From Dryocola clanedunensis_A (lineage in GTDB: Bacteria > Pseudomonadota > Gammaproteobacteria > Enterobacterales > Enterobacteriaceae): a DNA stretch of 64,000 nucleotides. Location of the stretch: NCBI GenBank assembly GCA_038405435.1, contig JBBYHZ010000012.1, one strand, 5' to 3'. This document shows positions 7,991 through 15,931 of the stretch, piece after piece. The position numbers and the translations under genes are program-made. Numbering within the stretch: the stretch's first letter is position 1; each line of letters starts with the position of its first letter. The notes under the pieces were generated by a model. That model saw only the letters and a list, made by a program, of their open reading frames with translations. It was not told where the DNA came from and made no database searches.

Positions 7991-9028
7991 ATGACTGCGT
8001 TAACCCCGGCAAGCGAAGTGCTGCTGCGCCACAGCGATGATTTTACCGAAAGCCGCGTCCTGTTTGCCGGTGACTTACAGGACGATTTGCCAGCCCGCTA
8101 TGAGACCGCGTCAAGCCGTGTTCATACGCAGCAGTTCCACCACTGGCAGGTGCTTAGCGCCCAGATGGGTGAAGACGCACGTTACGGCCTGGTCGCTGAT
8201 GCGGACATCGTCGGCGACTGCAATACGCTGATCTACTACTGGCCAAAGAACAAGCCGGAAGCGCAATTCCAGCTGATGAACATTCTCTCCCTGATGCCGG
8301 TTGGCTGCGACGTATTCGTTGTGGGTGAAAACCGCAGCGGCGTGCGGAGCGCGGAACAGATCCTTGAAGACTATTGCCCGCTGACCAAAATCGACAGCGC
8401 GCGCCGCTGCGGTCTGTACCATGGCCGCCTCGAAACGCAGCCTAAATTTGACCAACAGGCCTGGTGGGATGAGTACGACCACGAAGGCATGACGGTGAAA
8501 ACCCTGCCGGGCGTGTTTAGCCGCGATGGCCTGGACACCGGCAGCAAGCTGCTGCTCTCCACCCTGACCGCGCATACCAAAGGCAAAGTGCTGGACGTAG
8601 GCTGCGGCGCGGGCGTGCTGGCCATTACGCTGAAAAGCCACTCTCCGAAGGTGCGTCTGACGCTGTGCGACGTGAGCGCCCCGGCGGTGGAAGCCAGCCG
8701 CGCAACGCTTGCCGCAAACGAGATTGAAGGTGAAGTGATCGCCAGCAACGTCTATTCCGAAATCAACGGTCGTTTCGACATGATCATCTCCAATCCACCG
8801 TTCCACGACGGTATGCAAACCAGCCTGGATGCGGCTCATCAGCTTATCCGCGGCGCGGCCCGCCATCTCAATATGGGCGGTGAACTGCGTATCGTTGCCA
8901 ACGCCTTCCTGGCCTATCCGAACGTGCTGGACGAAGTTTTTGGCAGCCATGAAGTGATCGCACAAACAGGACGTTTTAAGGTTTACCGTGCCGTACTGGC
9001 CCGAGCGGCTAAGACGAAGAAGCGCTAA
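7991..9028 (+). CDS. rsmC: 16S rRNA (guanine1207-N2)-methyltransferase RsmC
   Basis: A 345-aa SAM-dependent methyltransferase that modifies G1207 of 16S rRNA. It has an N-terminal pseudo-methyltransferase half and a catalytic C-terminal half with the SAM motif VLDVGCGAGVL (about 200) and the target-base motif ISNPPFHDG (about 265). The start is the ATG at 7991, preceded by AGGAG with 7-nt spacing; a TTG one codon upstream is less likely. Confidence 0.97.
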   Translation: MTALTPASEVLLRHSDDFTESRVLFAGDLQDDLPARYETASSRVHTQQFHHWQVLSAQMGEDARYGLVADADIVGDCNTLIYYWPKNKPEAQFQLMNILSLMPVGCDVFVVGENRSGVRSAEQILEDYCPLTKIDSARRCGLYHGRLETQPKFDQQAWWDEYDHEGMTVKTLPGVFSRDGLDTGSKLLLSTLTAHTKGKVLDVGCGAGVLAITLKSHSPKVRLTLCDVSAPAVEASRATLAANEIEGEVIASNVYSEINGRFDMIISNPPFHDGMQTSLDAAHQLIRGAARHLNMGGELRIVANAFLAYPNVLDEVFGSHEVIAQTGRFKVYRAVLARAAKTKKR

Positions 9029-9083
9029 ACACGCCGCAGCGCCGCTTTTTGCAGCATTTGGGAAAGCGGCCGCAAATTAACTG

Positions 9084-9111
9084 TTGACGCCGCTCAGAAA
9101 ACATCTAGAAT
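9084..9111 (+). promoter_or_regulatory. Promoter of the leucine tRNA operon
   Basis: -35 TTGACG (9084-9089) and -10 TAGAAT (9106-9111) have a 16-bp spacer, followed by a GC-rich discriminator (GCGCCTCCG), typical of stringently controlled stable-RNA promoters. It lies about 40 bp upstream of the first tRNA. Confidence 0.75.
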
Positions 9112-9149
9112 GCGCCTCCGTGGTTGTGATACTTCGGTATTACAGGTAT

Positions 9150-9236
9150 GCGAAGGTGGCGGAATTGGTAGACGCGCTAGCTTCAGGTGTTAGTGTTCTT
9201 ACGGACGTGAGGGTTCAAGTCCCTCTCTTCGCACCA
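9150..9236 (+). tRNA. tRNA-Leu (CAG), copy 1
   Basis: An 87-nt gene including the encoded CCA. Acceptor arms GCGAAGG/..CTTCGC, D arm, anticodon loop TTCAGGT (anticodon CAG, reading CUG), a long class II variable arm and the T arm GGTTCAAGTCC are all visible. First of three tandem copies corresponding to leuQ/P/V of E. coli, downstream of rsmC as expected. Confidence 0.98.
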
Positions 9237-9268
9237 CCAACAACCACGCAAGATATCGTTCGCACTGC

Positions 9269-9355
9269 GCGAAGGTGGCGGAATTGGTAGACGCGCTAGC
9301 TTCAGGTGTTAGTGTTCTTACGGACGTGAGGGTTCAAGTCCCTCTCTTCGCACCA
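9269..9355 (+). tRNA. tRNA-Leu (CAG), copy 2
   Basis: 87 nt, identical by eye to copy 1, with encoded CCA. It is separated from copy 1 by 32 bp and from copy 3 by 46 bp, consistent with a single polycistronic tRNA transcript. Confidence 0.98.
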
Positions 9356-9401
9356 TGCGAAGGCGATATCTGACCTTTAAGCGCAAGCTTAGAAAAACTG
9401 T

Positions 9402-9488
9402 GCGAAGGTGGCGGAATTGGTAGACGCGCTAGCTTCAGGTGTTAGTGTCCTAACGGACGTGAGGGTTCAAGTCCCTCTCTTCGCACCA
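9402..9488 (+). tRNA. tRNA-Leu (CAG), copy 3 with variant variable arm
   Basis: 87 nt with the same anticodon CAG. It differs from copies 1 and 2 in the variable arm: GTCC-TAAC-GGAC here versus GTTC-TTAC-GGAC, so the arm gains a Watson-Crick C-G pair in place of a wobble pair. Confidence 0.97.
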
Positions 9489-9560
9489 CTTTCTGGTTGT
9501 TTCCCAGAAGTGATCCAGTAGTTCCTCAGTTGTTTCCTGCATAAATTTTTATCTCCTTTT

Positions 9561-9794
9561 TTATCTCCAGATATTCATCATCACCAGAGCGATCCCGCTG
9601 GCGAACGCAATGCCAGACGGCAGCAGTACGTAATGCCGCAACCGCTTGTGGTACAGCATGCCCGCAGAAGCTACCAGCCCCAGCACAACCAGTACCCGCC
9701 ACTGGCTGAACGACAGATCCATCCACACCAGCGCGGCGACGATCAAACCCGGCACGATAACCCCCCAGGCACTTTCAAGCTGTCGATGTAACAT
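9561..9794 (-). CDS. Small membrane protein, DUF1435-like
   Basis: A 77-aa protein starting MLHRQLESAWG with two to three hydrophobic segments (VIVPGLIVAALVW, VLVVLGLVASAGML, GIAFASGIALVMM) and a basic loop (YHKRLRHY). Size, topology and position beside the leucine tRNAs and a GGDEF gene fit the DUF1435 family found at this locus in Salmonella. The function is unknown and the family name rests on memory of that locus, not on a search. Confidence 0.7.
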   Translation of the reverse strand: MLHRQLESAWGVIVPGLIVAALVWMDLSFSQWRVLVVLGLVASAGMLYHKRLRHYVLLPSGIAFASGIALVMMNIWR

Positions 9795-10043
9795 ACTGGC
9801 TATCTCATCAATTGGTAATGATAACCACTATCATATGATAAATTTTCTCATTTGTCAGCAGGGGCAACGTGAGCGGTGCTCATCATCAGATGACATACAT
9901 TCATGAAGGTGATAGATTGAGCGATAACGTTAATAAAATTCAACAATAGATAACGGCTGACGTTAATCAGTTAGCCGCCAAAATAACGTTTAACCATCGC
10001 ACACAGTCAACGCAGACATCTGGCCGAAAGAATCTATTAATTT

Positions 10044-11108
10044 ATGAGTGCAAAAACCTGGCGGGCATTACTGAAAGGTAAGCATCAGCTTTCTTTACGT
10101 TTATTCCTGTTACTGAACGCAATTTCTGCCAGTTTTAGCATGGCAAGCCCCATTTACCACACGCAGCCGTTCACCGTGCCTGCTGTGCTGGTGCTGTTCG
10201 GCAGCAGCCTGCTGCTCGTATGGCAATTAATTGATAAACAAAGATTAATTAATATTAACCTGGTCTCTTTTTCGCTGGGAATATTATGGGCGTGGCATAT
10301 CATTATTAAAAATGACGCGATTCCCAATACTGACGCCTCCTATTTAATTATTGCGTTATTGACCATTCTTTTTATCGGTTCTATCTCGTTTATCAATAAT
10401 TTACGGGCCTTCACGCTGCACTGTCTGCCGGTAACTTTAACCATTCTCTGGCTCGATCAGGGGGAGCACTGGCTGCGGGTCATGTATTCCATTGCGCTTC
10501 CGGGGGTTGGCATCACCATCCAGCATATCATTCAGCGCAGGAATGATAACTTCACCCAGCGGCTGATGAACAAGCTGCTGGAGGAGAAGGAGCAGCTGAC
10601 GGATCTCAGCATGATTGACCCGCTTACCGGCCTGTACAACCGCAGGGGTTTCCAGAACCGTCTGGAGAGCATCCTGGCCGCGGGCAGCGGCAATCACTTT
10701 GTGCTGCTGCTGGATATCGACCATTTCAAGGCCTACAACGATAACTACGGCCACAGCATGGGTGATCAGGCGCTGATTCGCGTGTCCGCCGCCATTCGCG
10801 ACGCGGTCCGCTCCAGGGACGTCGTGACCCGCTACGGCGGCGAAGAGTTTATGGTCCTGCTGACAAACACCAGCGCGGAAAGCGCGATGGATACCGCAGA
10901 GCGCATCCGCCTTCGCGTATACGATCTTAAAATCCGACATCTGTTCAACGAACAGGTCGCCACAAACGTCACTATCAGCATTGGCGTTGCCCCCTTAGAA
11001 GACGACGGCATCGAAGAGGCGCTGGAGCTCGCCGATAAAGCGCTCTACCGGGCAAAAAACCAGGGACGTAACAGTATCCTCACCAGCGACGAGCTGCAGG
11101 CCGCCTGA
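10044..11108 (+). CDS. Membrane-bound diguanylate cyclase (GGDEF)
   Basis: A 354-aa protein that should make cyclic di-GMP from two GTP at the inner membrane. Residues 15-165 form about six hydrophobic segments; a short coiled stretch (LLEEKEQLTDLS) leads into the GGDEF domain (about 185-350). The catalytic motif is RYGGEEF, and an inhibitory I-site RxxD (RSRD) lies five residues before GGEEF, so product inhibition is likely. The LLDIDHFKAYND metal/GTP segment is intact. The Salmonella counterpart at the same place (STM4551-type) is an active cyclase. The gene is monocistronic, just upstream of fhuF. Confidence 0.93.
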   Translation: MSAKTWRALLKGKHQLSLRLFLLLNAISASFSMASPIYHTQPFTVPAVLVLFGSSLLLVWQLIDKQRLININLVSFSLGILWAWHIIIKNDAIPNTDASYLIIALLTILFIGSISFINNLRAFTLHCLPVTLTILWLDQGEHWLRVMYSIALPGVGITIQHIIQRRNDNFTQRLMNKLLEEKEQLTDLSMIDPLTGLYNRRGFQNRLESILAAGSGNHFVLLLDIDHFKAYNDNYGHSMGDQALIRVSAAIRDAVRSRDVVTRYGGEEFMVLLTNTSAESAMDTAERIRLRVYDLKIRHLFNEQVATNVTISIGVAPLEDDGIEEALELADKALYRAKNQGRNSILTSDELQAA

Positions 11109-11151
11109 CCCCTGAATTTGAGTTTTCTCCTACAGGAGGCACAAATTCATC

Positions 11152-11180
11152 TTGCTAACGCTTTTGGCTATAGCTAGGAT
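11152..11180 (+). promoter_or_regulatory. fhuF promoter
   Basis: -35 TTGCTA (11152-11157), 17-bp spacer and -10 TAGGAT (11175-11180), ending directly against the Fur box. The distance to the fhuF start (11221) is about 40 bp. Confidence 0.6.
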
Positions 11181-11199
11181 TGGCAATCATTATCATTTA
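11181..11199 (+). promoter_or_regulatory. Fur box upstream of fhuF
   Basis: TGGCAATCATTATCATTTA contains the Fur core AATCATTATCATT and covers the expected transcription start, so iron-loaded Fur would block initiation. fhuF is a classical Fur-regulated gene. Confidence 0.8.
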
Positions 11200-11220
11200 G
11201 ATTCCCGGTCGTATCAGGCA

Positions 11221-12009
11221 ATGGCGCTTCAGTCCCAGAGATTTATTGATGACATGCTATGGCAAACGCCGCTTACGCGCGCGCTGCCCGCCTTTGCTGA
11301 CGATCTGCGCGACCATTTCACCCTCCATCGCGCCTACTTCAACGACTTTATCAGGCTCAACGAAGGCGCGCCGGATAACGCCCTCACCTTTTATCAGTGG
11401 GCCCAGCCCGCCACGTTAACGACGCTCTTGGCCTGCTATGCGGACCATATTTACCGCAACGACCCGCAGCAGGCCCGCGAAGGCAAGCCGCTGAAGTCAC
11501 TCTGGGCGCAGTGGTATCTGGGGCTGCTGGTTCCGCCGCTGCTGATGGCGCTGGTCACCTACCCTCGCGCGCTTAACATCAGCCCGGAGCATATCCAGGT
11601 TAAATTTCACGAAACGGGCCGGGCGGAAAGCTTCTGGCTGGATGTAAAAGAAGACGCCGCCGCAACGGTGTTACCGCTGCGCCTGCGGGTGGAAAAGCTG
11701 ATTAGCGAAGGGATGAAGCCGGTTGTGGATGCGCTGGAGGCGAGCGGCGATATCAACGGTAAGCTTATCTGGGCCAACGCTGGCTATCTTATCAACTGGT
11801 TCCTGGGTGAAATCAAAGACCTGCTGAGCGATGAGGCCGTATCCGGGCTGCGTCAGGCCTGCTTCTTCGAGAAGCAGCTGTCGGACGGGCAGGATAACCC
11901 GCTCTACCGCACCGTGGTGCCGCGTGAGGGACTGCTGGTACGCCGCACCTGCTGCCAGCGCTATAAGCTGCCGGGCGTTCAGGGCTGCGGCGACTGCACC
12001 TTAAAATAG
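11221..12009 (+). CDS. fhuF: Ferric iron reductase FhuF
   Basis: A 262-aa cytoplasmic [2Fe-2S] protein that reduces hydroxamate siderophore-bound iron. The cluster ligands Cys244, Cys245, Cys256 and Cys259 are all present in the C-terminal CCQRYKLPGVQGCGDC. Length equals that of E. coli FhuF with the start MALQSQRFIDD at 11221; an in-frame start 69 bp upstream would run through the promoter and Fur box and is rejected. Confidence 0.96.
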   Translation: MALQSQRFIDDMLWQTPLTRALPAFADDLRDHFTLHRAYFNDFIRLNEGAPDNALTFYQWAQPATLTTLLACYADHIYRNDPQQAREGKPLKSLWAQWYLGLLVPPLLMALVTYPRALNISPEHIQVKFHETGRAESFWLDVKEDAAATVLPLRLRVEKLISEGMKPVVDALEASGDINGKLIWANAGYLINWFLGEIKDLLSDEAVSGLRQACFFEKQLSDGQDNPLYRTVVPREGLLVRRTCCQRYKLPGVQGCGDCTLK

Positions 12010-12026
12010 CCTCTGACAACTTCTGC

Positions 12027-12051
12027 TGGATGGCGCTGCGCTTATCCACCC
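12027..12051. repeat. Single REP-like unit after fhuF
   Basis: TGGATGGCGCTGCGCTTATCC has the REP consensus shared with the units near 22.7 kb and 58.8 kb. It lies in the fhuF 3' region. Confidence 0.7.
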
Positions 12052-12070
12052 TTCCAAAAGCATCTAAAAC

Positions 12071-12097
12071 AAACGGCGGGTTTCCCCGCCGTTTTCA
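12071..12097. terminator. Bidirectional terminator between fhuF and the PTS genes
   Basis: A 10-bp stem AAACGGCGGG/CCCGCCGTTT with a TTTC loop lies between two convergent genes, with a T-run on the plus strand and A-rich DNA on the other side. It can end both fhuF and the PTS transcript. Confidence 0.85.
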
Positions 12098-12107
12098 CAT
12101 CTTACTT

Positions 12108-13454
12108 TTACGCTGCCTGCTGGCTCTCTTCGCCAGAGGCTTTCTGCGCCTCTTCGGCTTCCTGCTCAAGCAGCTGCTTCTCGTACACTTTGAAGAACGG
12201 GAAGTAGATGATGGCGGACACTACGGCGAGCAGCACCACCAGAATCGCCGCGCGGAAATCCCAGCCCAGCGCCCAGGCCGCGCCGATTGGCGCAGGGGCC
12301 GTCCACGGCACGACTGAAATTACGCGGCCAATCAGATCCAGCTTCATCGCTCCCCACGCCAGCACGGCGTTTACCATCGGCGCCAGCAGGAAAGGAATGA
12401 AGAACACCGGGTTCATGACGATTGGCGTACCGAAAATAACCGGTTCGTTAATGTTAAAGAAGCTTGGCACCACGCTCAGACGCCCGATGGAGCGCAGGTG
12501 CGCCGAGCGGCTGCGCAGGTAGCAGATGACCAGGCCCATGGTGGCACCTGAACCGCCGATAACGATAAAGAAGGTCCAGAAGGCCTCCATAAAGATATGC
12601 GGCAGCGGCGCGCCCTGCGCCAGCGCGCTCTGGTTCATCCCGAGGTTAGTCAGCCAGAACATTTGCAGCATGCCGGAGATGATTGCCGCACCGTGGATGC
12701 CTGCAAACCACAGCAGGTGGCCAATCAGCACCGCCAGCAGAATTGCCGGCAGCGAATCCGCCGCGGAAACCAGAGGCTTAAACACGGACATGATGGCCTG
12801 CGGGATCAGCATATCGAACTGAGACTGAATGAACAGACTCAGCGGATAAAGCGTCAGCACCACCACCAGCACCGGGATCAGCAGATCAAACGAGTTTTTG
12901 ATCATCGGCGGCACCTGGTCCGGCAGCTTGATCCCGATATTGTGCGCCTTGAGGAACCTCATCAGCTCCACGCAGTACACCGCAACCAGAATCGCGGTAA
13001 AGATACCCGTCCCGCCCAGGCTGTCGACCGGCATCGCGCCTTTCGTTTTAGGGGCGGCAACCAGCAGGAAAGCCATCAGCGACAGCATCGCGCACATGAA
13101 GGGATCCAGCGCGTGCGACTTCACGTAGTGCTTGCCGAGGTTATAGGCGATCGCCATACAGATATAGATAGACATGATGCCCATCGTCATATCAAACGGC
13201 GTCAGGATCTGCCCCTCGAACTGTTTTGCCATATCCAGCCACGCGCGGGCGAAGCCCCAGGTGGTGGTTGGCGAGAACGGCGGATAAGCAAAGACCAGCA
13301 GGAATGAGCCGACAATCATAAACGGCATGGCGGAGATAAATCCGTCACGAATCGCCATGACGTGACGCTGGGAGGAAATGCGCCCGGCAACCGGACTCAC
13401 GTAGTTTTCAACAAAGCGGAAAATCAAATTAAAGGCGGCATGGTTAGAAGACAT
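12108..13454 (-). CDS. PTS lactose/cellobiose-family EIIC permease
   Basis: A 448-aa integral membrane EIIC component with about ten membrane segments. Family landmarks include RDGFISAMPFMIVGS near residue 40, the LLWFAGIHGA region and the NINEPVIFGTPIVMNP sugar-site signature near 310, typical of CelB/ChbC-type permeases. The C-terminus is Glu/Ala-rich and hydrophilic. It lies 13 bp downstream of the EIIB gene; no EIIA or phospho-beta-glycosidase is adjacent, so it must borrow EIIA from elsewhere. A beta-glucoside or disaccharide substrate is inferred from the family only. Confidence 0.93.
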   Translation of the reverse strand: MSSNHAAFNLIFRFVENYVSPVAGRISSQRHVMAIRDGFISAMPFMIVGSFLLVFAYPPFSPTTTWGFARAWLDMAKQFEGQILTPFDMTMGIMSIYICMAIAYNLGKHYVKSHALDPFMCAMLSLMAFLLVAAPKTKGAMPVDSLGGTGIFTAILVAVYCVELMRFLKAHNIGIKLPDQVPPMIKNSFDLLIPVLVVVLTLYPLSLFIQSQFDMLIPQAIMSVFKPLVSAADSLPAILLAVLIGHLLWFAGIHGAAIISGMLQMFWLTNLGMNQSALAQGAPLPHIFMEAFWTFFIVIGGSGATMGLVICYLRSRSAHLRSIGRLSVVPSFFNINEPVIFGTPIVMNPVFFIPFLLAPMVNAVLAWGAMKLDLIGRVISVVPWTAPAPIGAAWALGWDFRAAILVVLLAVVSAIIYFPFFKVYEKQLLEQEAEEAQKASGEESQQAA

Positions 13455-13467
13455 CGCAATTCTCCTG

Positions 13468-13773
13468 TCAGGCTATCAACGCGAGTGCGTCAGCGAGAAT
13501 TTTGTCGCCGCGCATCATTCCGTAATCCATAGGGTTGATCACCGTGACCGGGATCCGTTTGGGTGCTGCCTGTGCTTTGAAATCTTCCAGACGATATTTG
13601 ATTTGTGGACCGAGTAAACAGCAATCATAACCGGGCATCACGTCCGTGAACTCTTCAATACCGACAGCTTTAATTTCTACGTCAATCCGTTGCGTTAATG
13701 CGGCCTGCTTCATCCTGTTCACGACCATGCTGGTAGACATACCAGCGGCACAGCATAAAAGGATACGTTTCAT
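13468..13773 (-). CDS. PTS cellobiose-family EIIB
   Basis: A 101-aa cytoplasmic phosphocarrier. The phosphorylatable cysteine is Cys8 in CCAAGMSTS, aligned with the active Cys of ChbB; LLGPQIKYRL is the second family signature. It is the first gene of the IIB-IIC operon; a large operator palindrome lies 64 bp upstream. Confidence 0.93.
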   Translation of the reverse strand: MKRILLCCAAGMSTSMVVNRMKQAALTQRIDVEIKAVGIEEFTDVMPGYDCCLLGPQIKYRLEDFKAQAAPKRIPVTVINPMDYGMMRGDKILADALALIA

Positions 13774-13836
13774 AGACAGCTCTTATTATGGGATACAGGG
13801 GGTGGTTACGAATTCAGTATTCACTGCGCTGAAGCG

Positions 13837-13869
13837 CACTGCAACCGGTTACAGTAACCGGTTGCAGTG
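13837..13869. promoter_or_regulatory. 33-bp perfect inverted repeat, LacI-type double operator
   Basis: Two 16-bp arms (CACTGCAACCGGTTAC and its exact complement) flank a single A. Each arm contains the self-palindromic core AACCGGTT, as in LacI-family operators. It sits between the divergent EIIB gene and a small ORF/YbaK gene, close enough to control both. No LacI regulator gene is in the window. Confidence 0.8.
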
Positions 13870-13889
13870 ATTGTGAAGGAGATCGACAA

Positions 13890-13985
13890 ATGAGTGAAAT
13901 AAAGCCGGGCGAGGCGCAGAAGCGATTTGCGAAAAGGCCGACCTTATGCGAAATTATTTGCAGCCAAATCAGGAGAAACACATGA
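13890..13985 (+). pseudogene. 31-codon ORF with strong RBS, possible remnant of a LacI-family regulator
   Basis: The ATG at 13890 follows an AAGGAG site with 7-nt spacing, and the frame ends with a TGA that overlaps the ATG of the next gene. The product contains AKRPTLCEI, which resembles the N-terminal start of LacI-family DNA-binding domains (KRPTLxDIA), but the helix-turn-helix that should follow is missing. The position, divergent from a PTS operon and beside its palindrome, is where such a regulator would be expected. It could instead be a translated leader that couples to the downstream gene. Remnant status is inference. Confidence 0.45.
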
Positions 13986-14440
13986 GTCTGCAGTCCGTTC
14001 GGCAATTCTTTGCTGACCACGCCCCCGATATTGATATTATCGAGCTTAATCAAAGTACTGCCACCGTTGCGCTTGCCGCCGCCGCGCATCAGGTTGAGCC
14101 GGGCCAGATAGCCAAAACGCTGTCGCTGAAAGTCAAAAATGCTGTGATTCTCGTCGTCGCCAAAGGGGATGCCAGGCTGGATAACAAGAAGCTTAAAACC
14201 GTCTTTGGGGCGAAAGCACGCATGCTAAGCAGCGACGAGGTCGTCACCTGGACGGGTCATCCTGTCGGCGGCGTCTGCCCGTTCGGCCTTGAAAATCCCC
14301 TCGCCGTGTACTGCGATGTCTCTCTCAAAAATTATGCAGAAGTGCTGCCCGCCGCAGGTGCTACCCATAGCGCCGTGCGTATCACGCCCGATCGTCTGGC
14401 CGAGCTGACCGACGCTACCTGGGTGGACGTCTGCCTGTAA
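13982..14440 (+). CDS. YbaK/ProX-family aminoacyl-tRNA deacylase-like protein
   Basis: A 152-aa protein of the YbaK/EbsC/ProXp editing-domain superfamily, which hydrolyses mischarged tRNA in trans. Visible family features are the early AKTLSLKVKN strand with the conserved Lys, DARLDNKKLKT, and the Gly-rich VGGVCPFGLENP loop. The start at 13982 has an AGGAG site 6 nt upstream; an earlier in-frame ATG (13946) is less likely. It is preceded by an overlapping 31-codon ORF. The exact mischarged substrate cannot be read from sequence. Confidence 0.88.
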   Translation: MSLQSVRQFFADHAPDIDIIELNQSTATVALAAAAHQVEPGQIAKTLSLKVKNAVILVVAKGDARLDNKKLKTVFGAKARMLSSDEVVTWTGHPVGGVCPFGLENPLAVYCDVSLKNYAEVLPAAGATHSAVRITPDRLAELTDATWVDVCL

Positions 14441-14476
14441 AATACTTTCGAGGACCCCACCTGCGGTCCTCGTTCG

Positions 14477-15220
14477 TTAACGCTCTTCGCTGTCCTCTGC
14501 CGGTAACGGCTCTTCCGTTTCGCTTACCGTGGGCACCAGGTTCAGCGCTCCCCTGCCTTCTTCACTGACCAGCCAGGAAAACAGGGCGGCGTCATTTCCC
14601 AGCCCCAGCCTGCGCATGGCGCTTTTCTTCTGGGCGCTGACGGTTTTGTTGCTTTTCTTCAGCAGGACGGCAATCTGGTTCACCCGCCATCCTTTGCTGA
14701 CCAGTCTTAGCACGCTACGTTCCGAAAAGGTCAGATGCACCTCACACATCTCTTTACTGCCGTGCAGAAGCTGCGATTTTTCGGCCAGCAGCGCCGGGCT
14801 GATATAGCTGAACCGGTCCTCGCCGTTAAAAATTTGCTCAATGACATTTTCAGCCGGTTCGCTCACCGACATCAGGGATGTCCGCAATGAAAAGATCCGT
14901 TCTATGGCGATATCAATCAGCGCCGGGCGCAGCAGAAAAAGCCAATAAATATGGCGTGAACAATTCTGTAATTCATTAATTGTTTTCAGCACTTCGGTAA
15001 TGTTATCCGTATCTTCGCTGAGGTCGGCCACCACGACATTCAGGCCAGCTAACTTTTCTTTATCCAAATCCCCCATCGAAGCGTAGCAGCACAGCGATGC
15101 CTGACGGGAGCGTTCCAGCAATAGCGCCCTAAGCCCTTCATTTAATAATGGTATTTTGCTAATAAGCGCAACACTACAAGCTGGATTGCGTAAAAACTTT
15201 ATTTTATGAATTCCTTTCAT
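14477..15220 (-). CDS. yjjQ: LuxR-type transcription regulator YjjQ
   Basis: A 247-aa regulator with a degenerate receiver-like N-terminal part (VALISKIPLLNEGLRALL) and a C-terminal LuxR helix-turn-helix (about 175-230). The block KGW..NQIA.LLKKSNKT.SAQK.SAMRRL is almost the same as in E. coli YjjQ. The start at 15220 follows an AGGGAG ribosome site with 7-nt spacing; an earlier ATG at 15262 overlaps the upstream gene. In E. coli the yjjQ-bglJ operon is H-NS repressed and its products can work with RcsB; YjjQ represses motility and capsule genes. Confidence 0.85.
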   Translation of the reverse strand: MKGIHKIKFLRNPACSVALISKIPLLNEGLRALLLERSRQASLCCYASMGDLDKEKLAGLNVVVADLSEDTDNITEVLKTINELQNCSRHIYWLFLLRPALIDIAIERIFSLRTSLMSVSEPAENVIEQIFNGEDRFSYISPALLAEKSQLLHGSKEMCEVHLTFSERSVLRLVSKGWRVNQIAVLLKKSNKTVSAQKKSAMRRLGLGNDAALFSWLVSEEGRGALNLVPTVSETEEPLPAEDSEER

Positions 15221-15240
15221 AGACTTTCTCCCTATGCGTT

Positions 15241-15897
15241 CTATTTTCCTGTAACGGTCCACCCTAATTGATGAAGATCTTTTTCACTCCTTAGGTTTAA
15301 CTTTTCCATCGCCCGCCTTTTATGCGTACTGATAGTTCGTATATCCCGGCTTAACTCTTCAGCTATCATGCTGACGCTTTTACCGTTGAATAGTTTTTCC
15401 AGCACCTGCACCTCACGGCAGGTCAGTTTTTTTGGCATCTCTTCCGGTAAAAGGTTTCTAATCAGCGGGCTCAATTGTACCTGCTCGCAAAAATCCATTG
15501 ACCTTATGAATATTGCCTGAAAAACCGTTACCGGATCATATAAAGAAATAATGGCGTTCAGACCCAGCGCAGAAAGGTAACTCAACAGGCGGGGATGGCG
15601 ATTACGCGTTAAAGCAATAATACGAACTTCAGGATAATAGATCTGCCAGGCATGAAGAAAAGCGAACGTCTGCGCACGTTGAGCGTGATGGTCATTGACG
15701 TCCAGTACGACTATCGCGCCTGGGCGCAGTGAGCATAGCGACATCGGCTTATCGGGGCGATATTCCAATTGTTGTACGGACGCAATACCGGGTATCCCGC
15801 TTACGCAGTGTCGTACGCCATGCGCGATCATCTCACAGGGGATATGGATAATAACATCTTTATTTTTTTTACGGATTACAGAACTCACGCTATTCAT
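15241..15897 (-). CDS. LuxR-type regulator paired with yjjQ (BglJ/YjjQ-like)
   Basis: A 218-aa protein with an N-terminal receiver-like fold lacking a clear phosphorylation pocket and a C-terminal LuxR HTH (KKLTCREVQVLEKLFNGKSV...RDIRTISTHKRRAMEKL, from about residue 155). It is the first gene of a two-gene operon with yjjQ, 20 bp apart. In E. coli the partner is bglJ and follows yjjQ; here the partner precedes it, so orthology to bglJ is uncertain. Likely a partner for RcsB or a co-regulator of surface genes, by family analogy. Confidence 0.75.
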   Translation of the reverse strand: MNSVSSVIRKKNKDVIIHIPCEMIAHGVRHCVSGIPGIASVQQLEYRPDKPMSLCSLRPGAIVVLDVNDHHAQRAQTFAFLHAWQIYYPEVRIIALTRNRHPRLLSYLSALGLNAIISLYDPVTVFQAIFIRSMDFCEQVQLSPLIRNLLPEEMPKKLTCREVQVLEKLFNGKSVSMIAEELSRDIRTISTHKRRAMEKLNLRSEKDLHQLGWTVTGK

Positions 15898-15931
15898 TTC
15901 TCGCTCAGGTTATTTCAGCCAAATATATATA

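Noticed and set aside
9485..9511. Hairpin after the third tRNA-Leu as terminator
   Set aside because: CACTTTCTGG and CCAGAAGTG pair only with a bulge and no T-run follows, so it is too weak to call.
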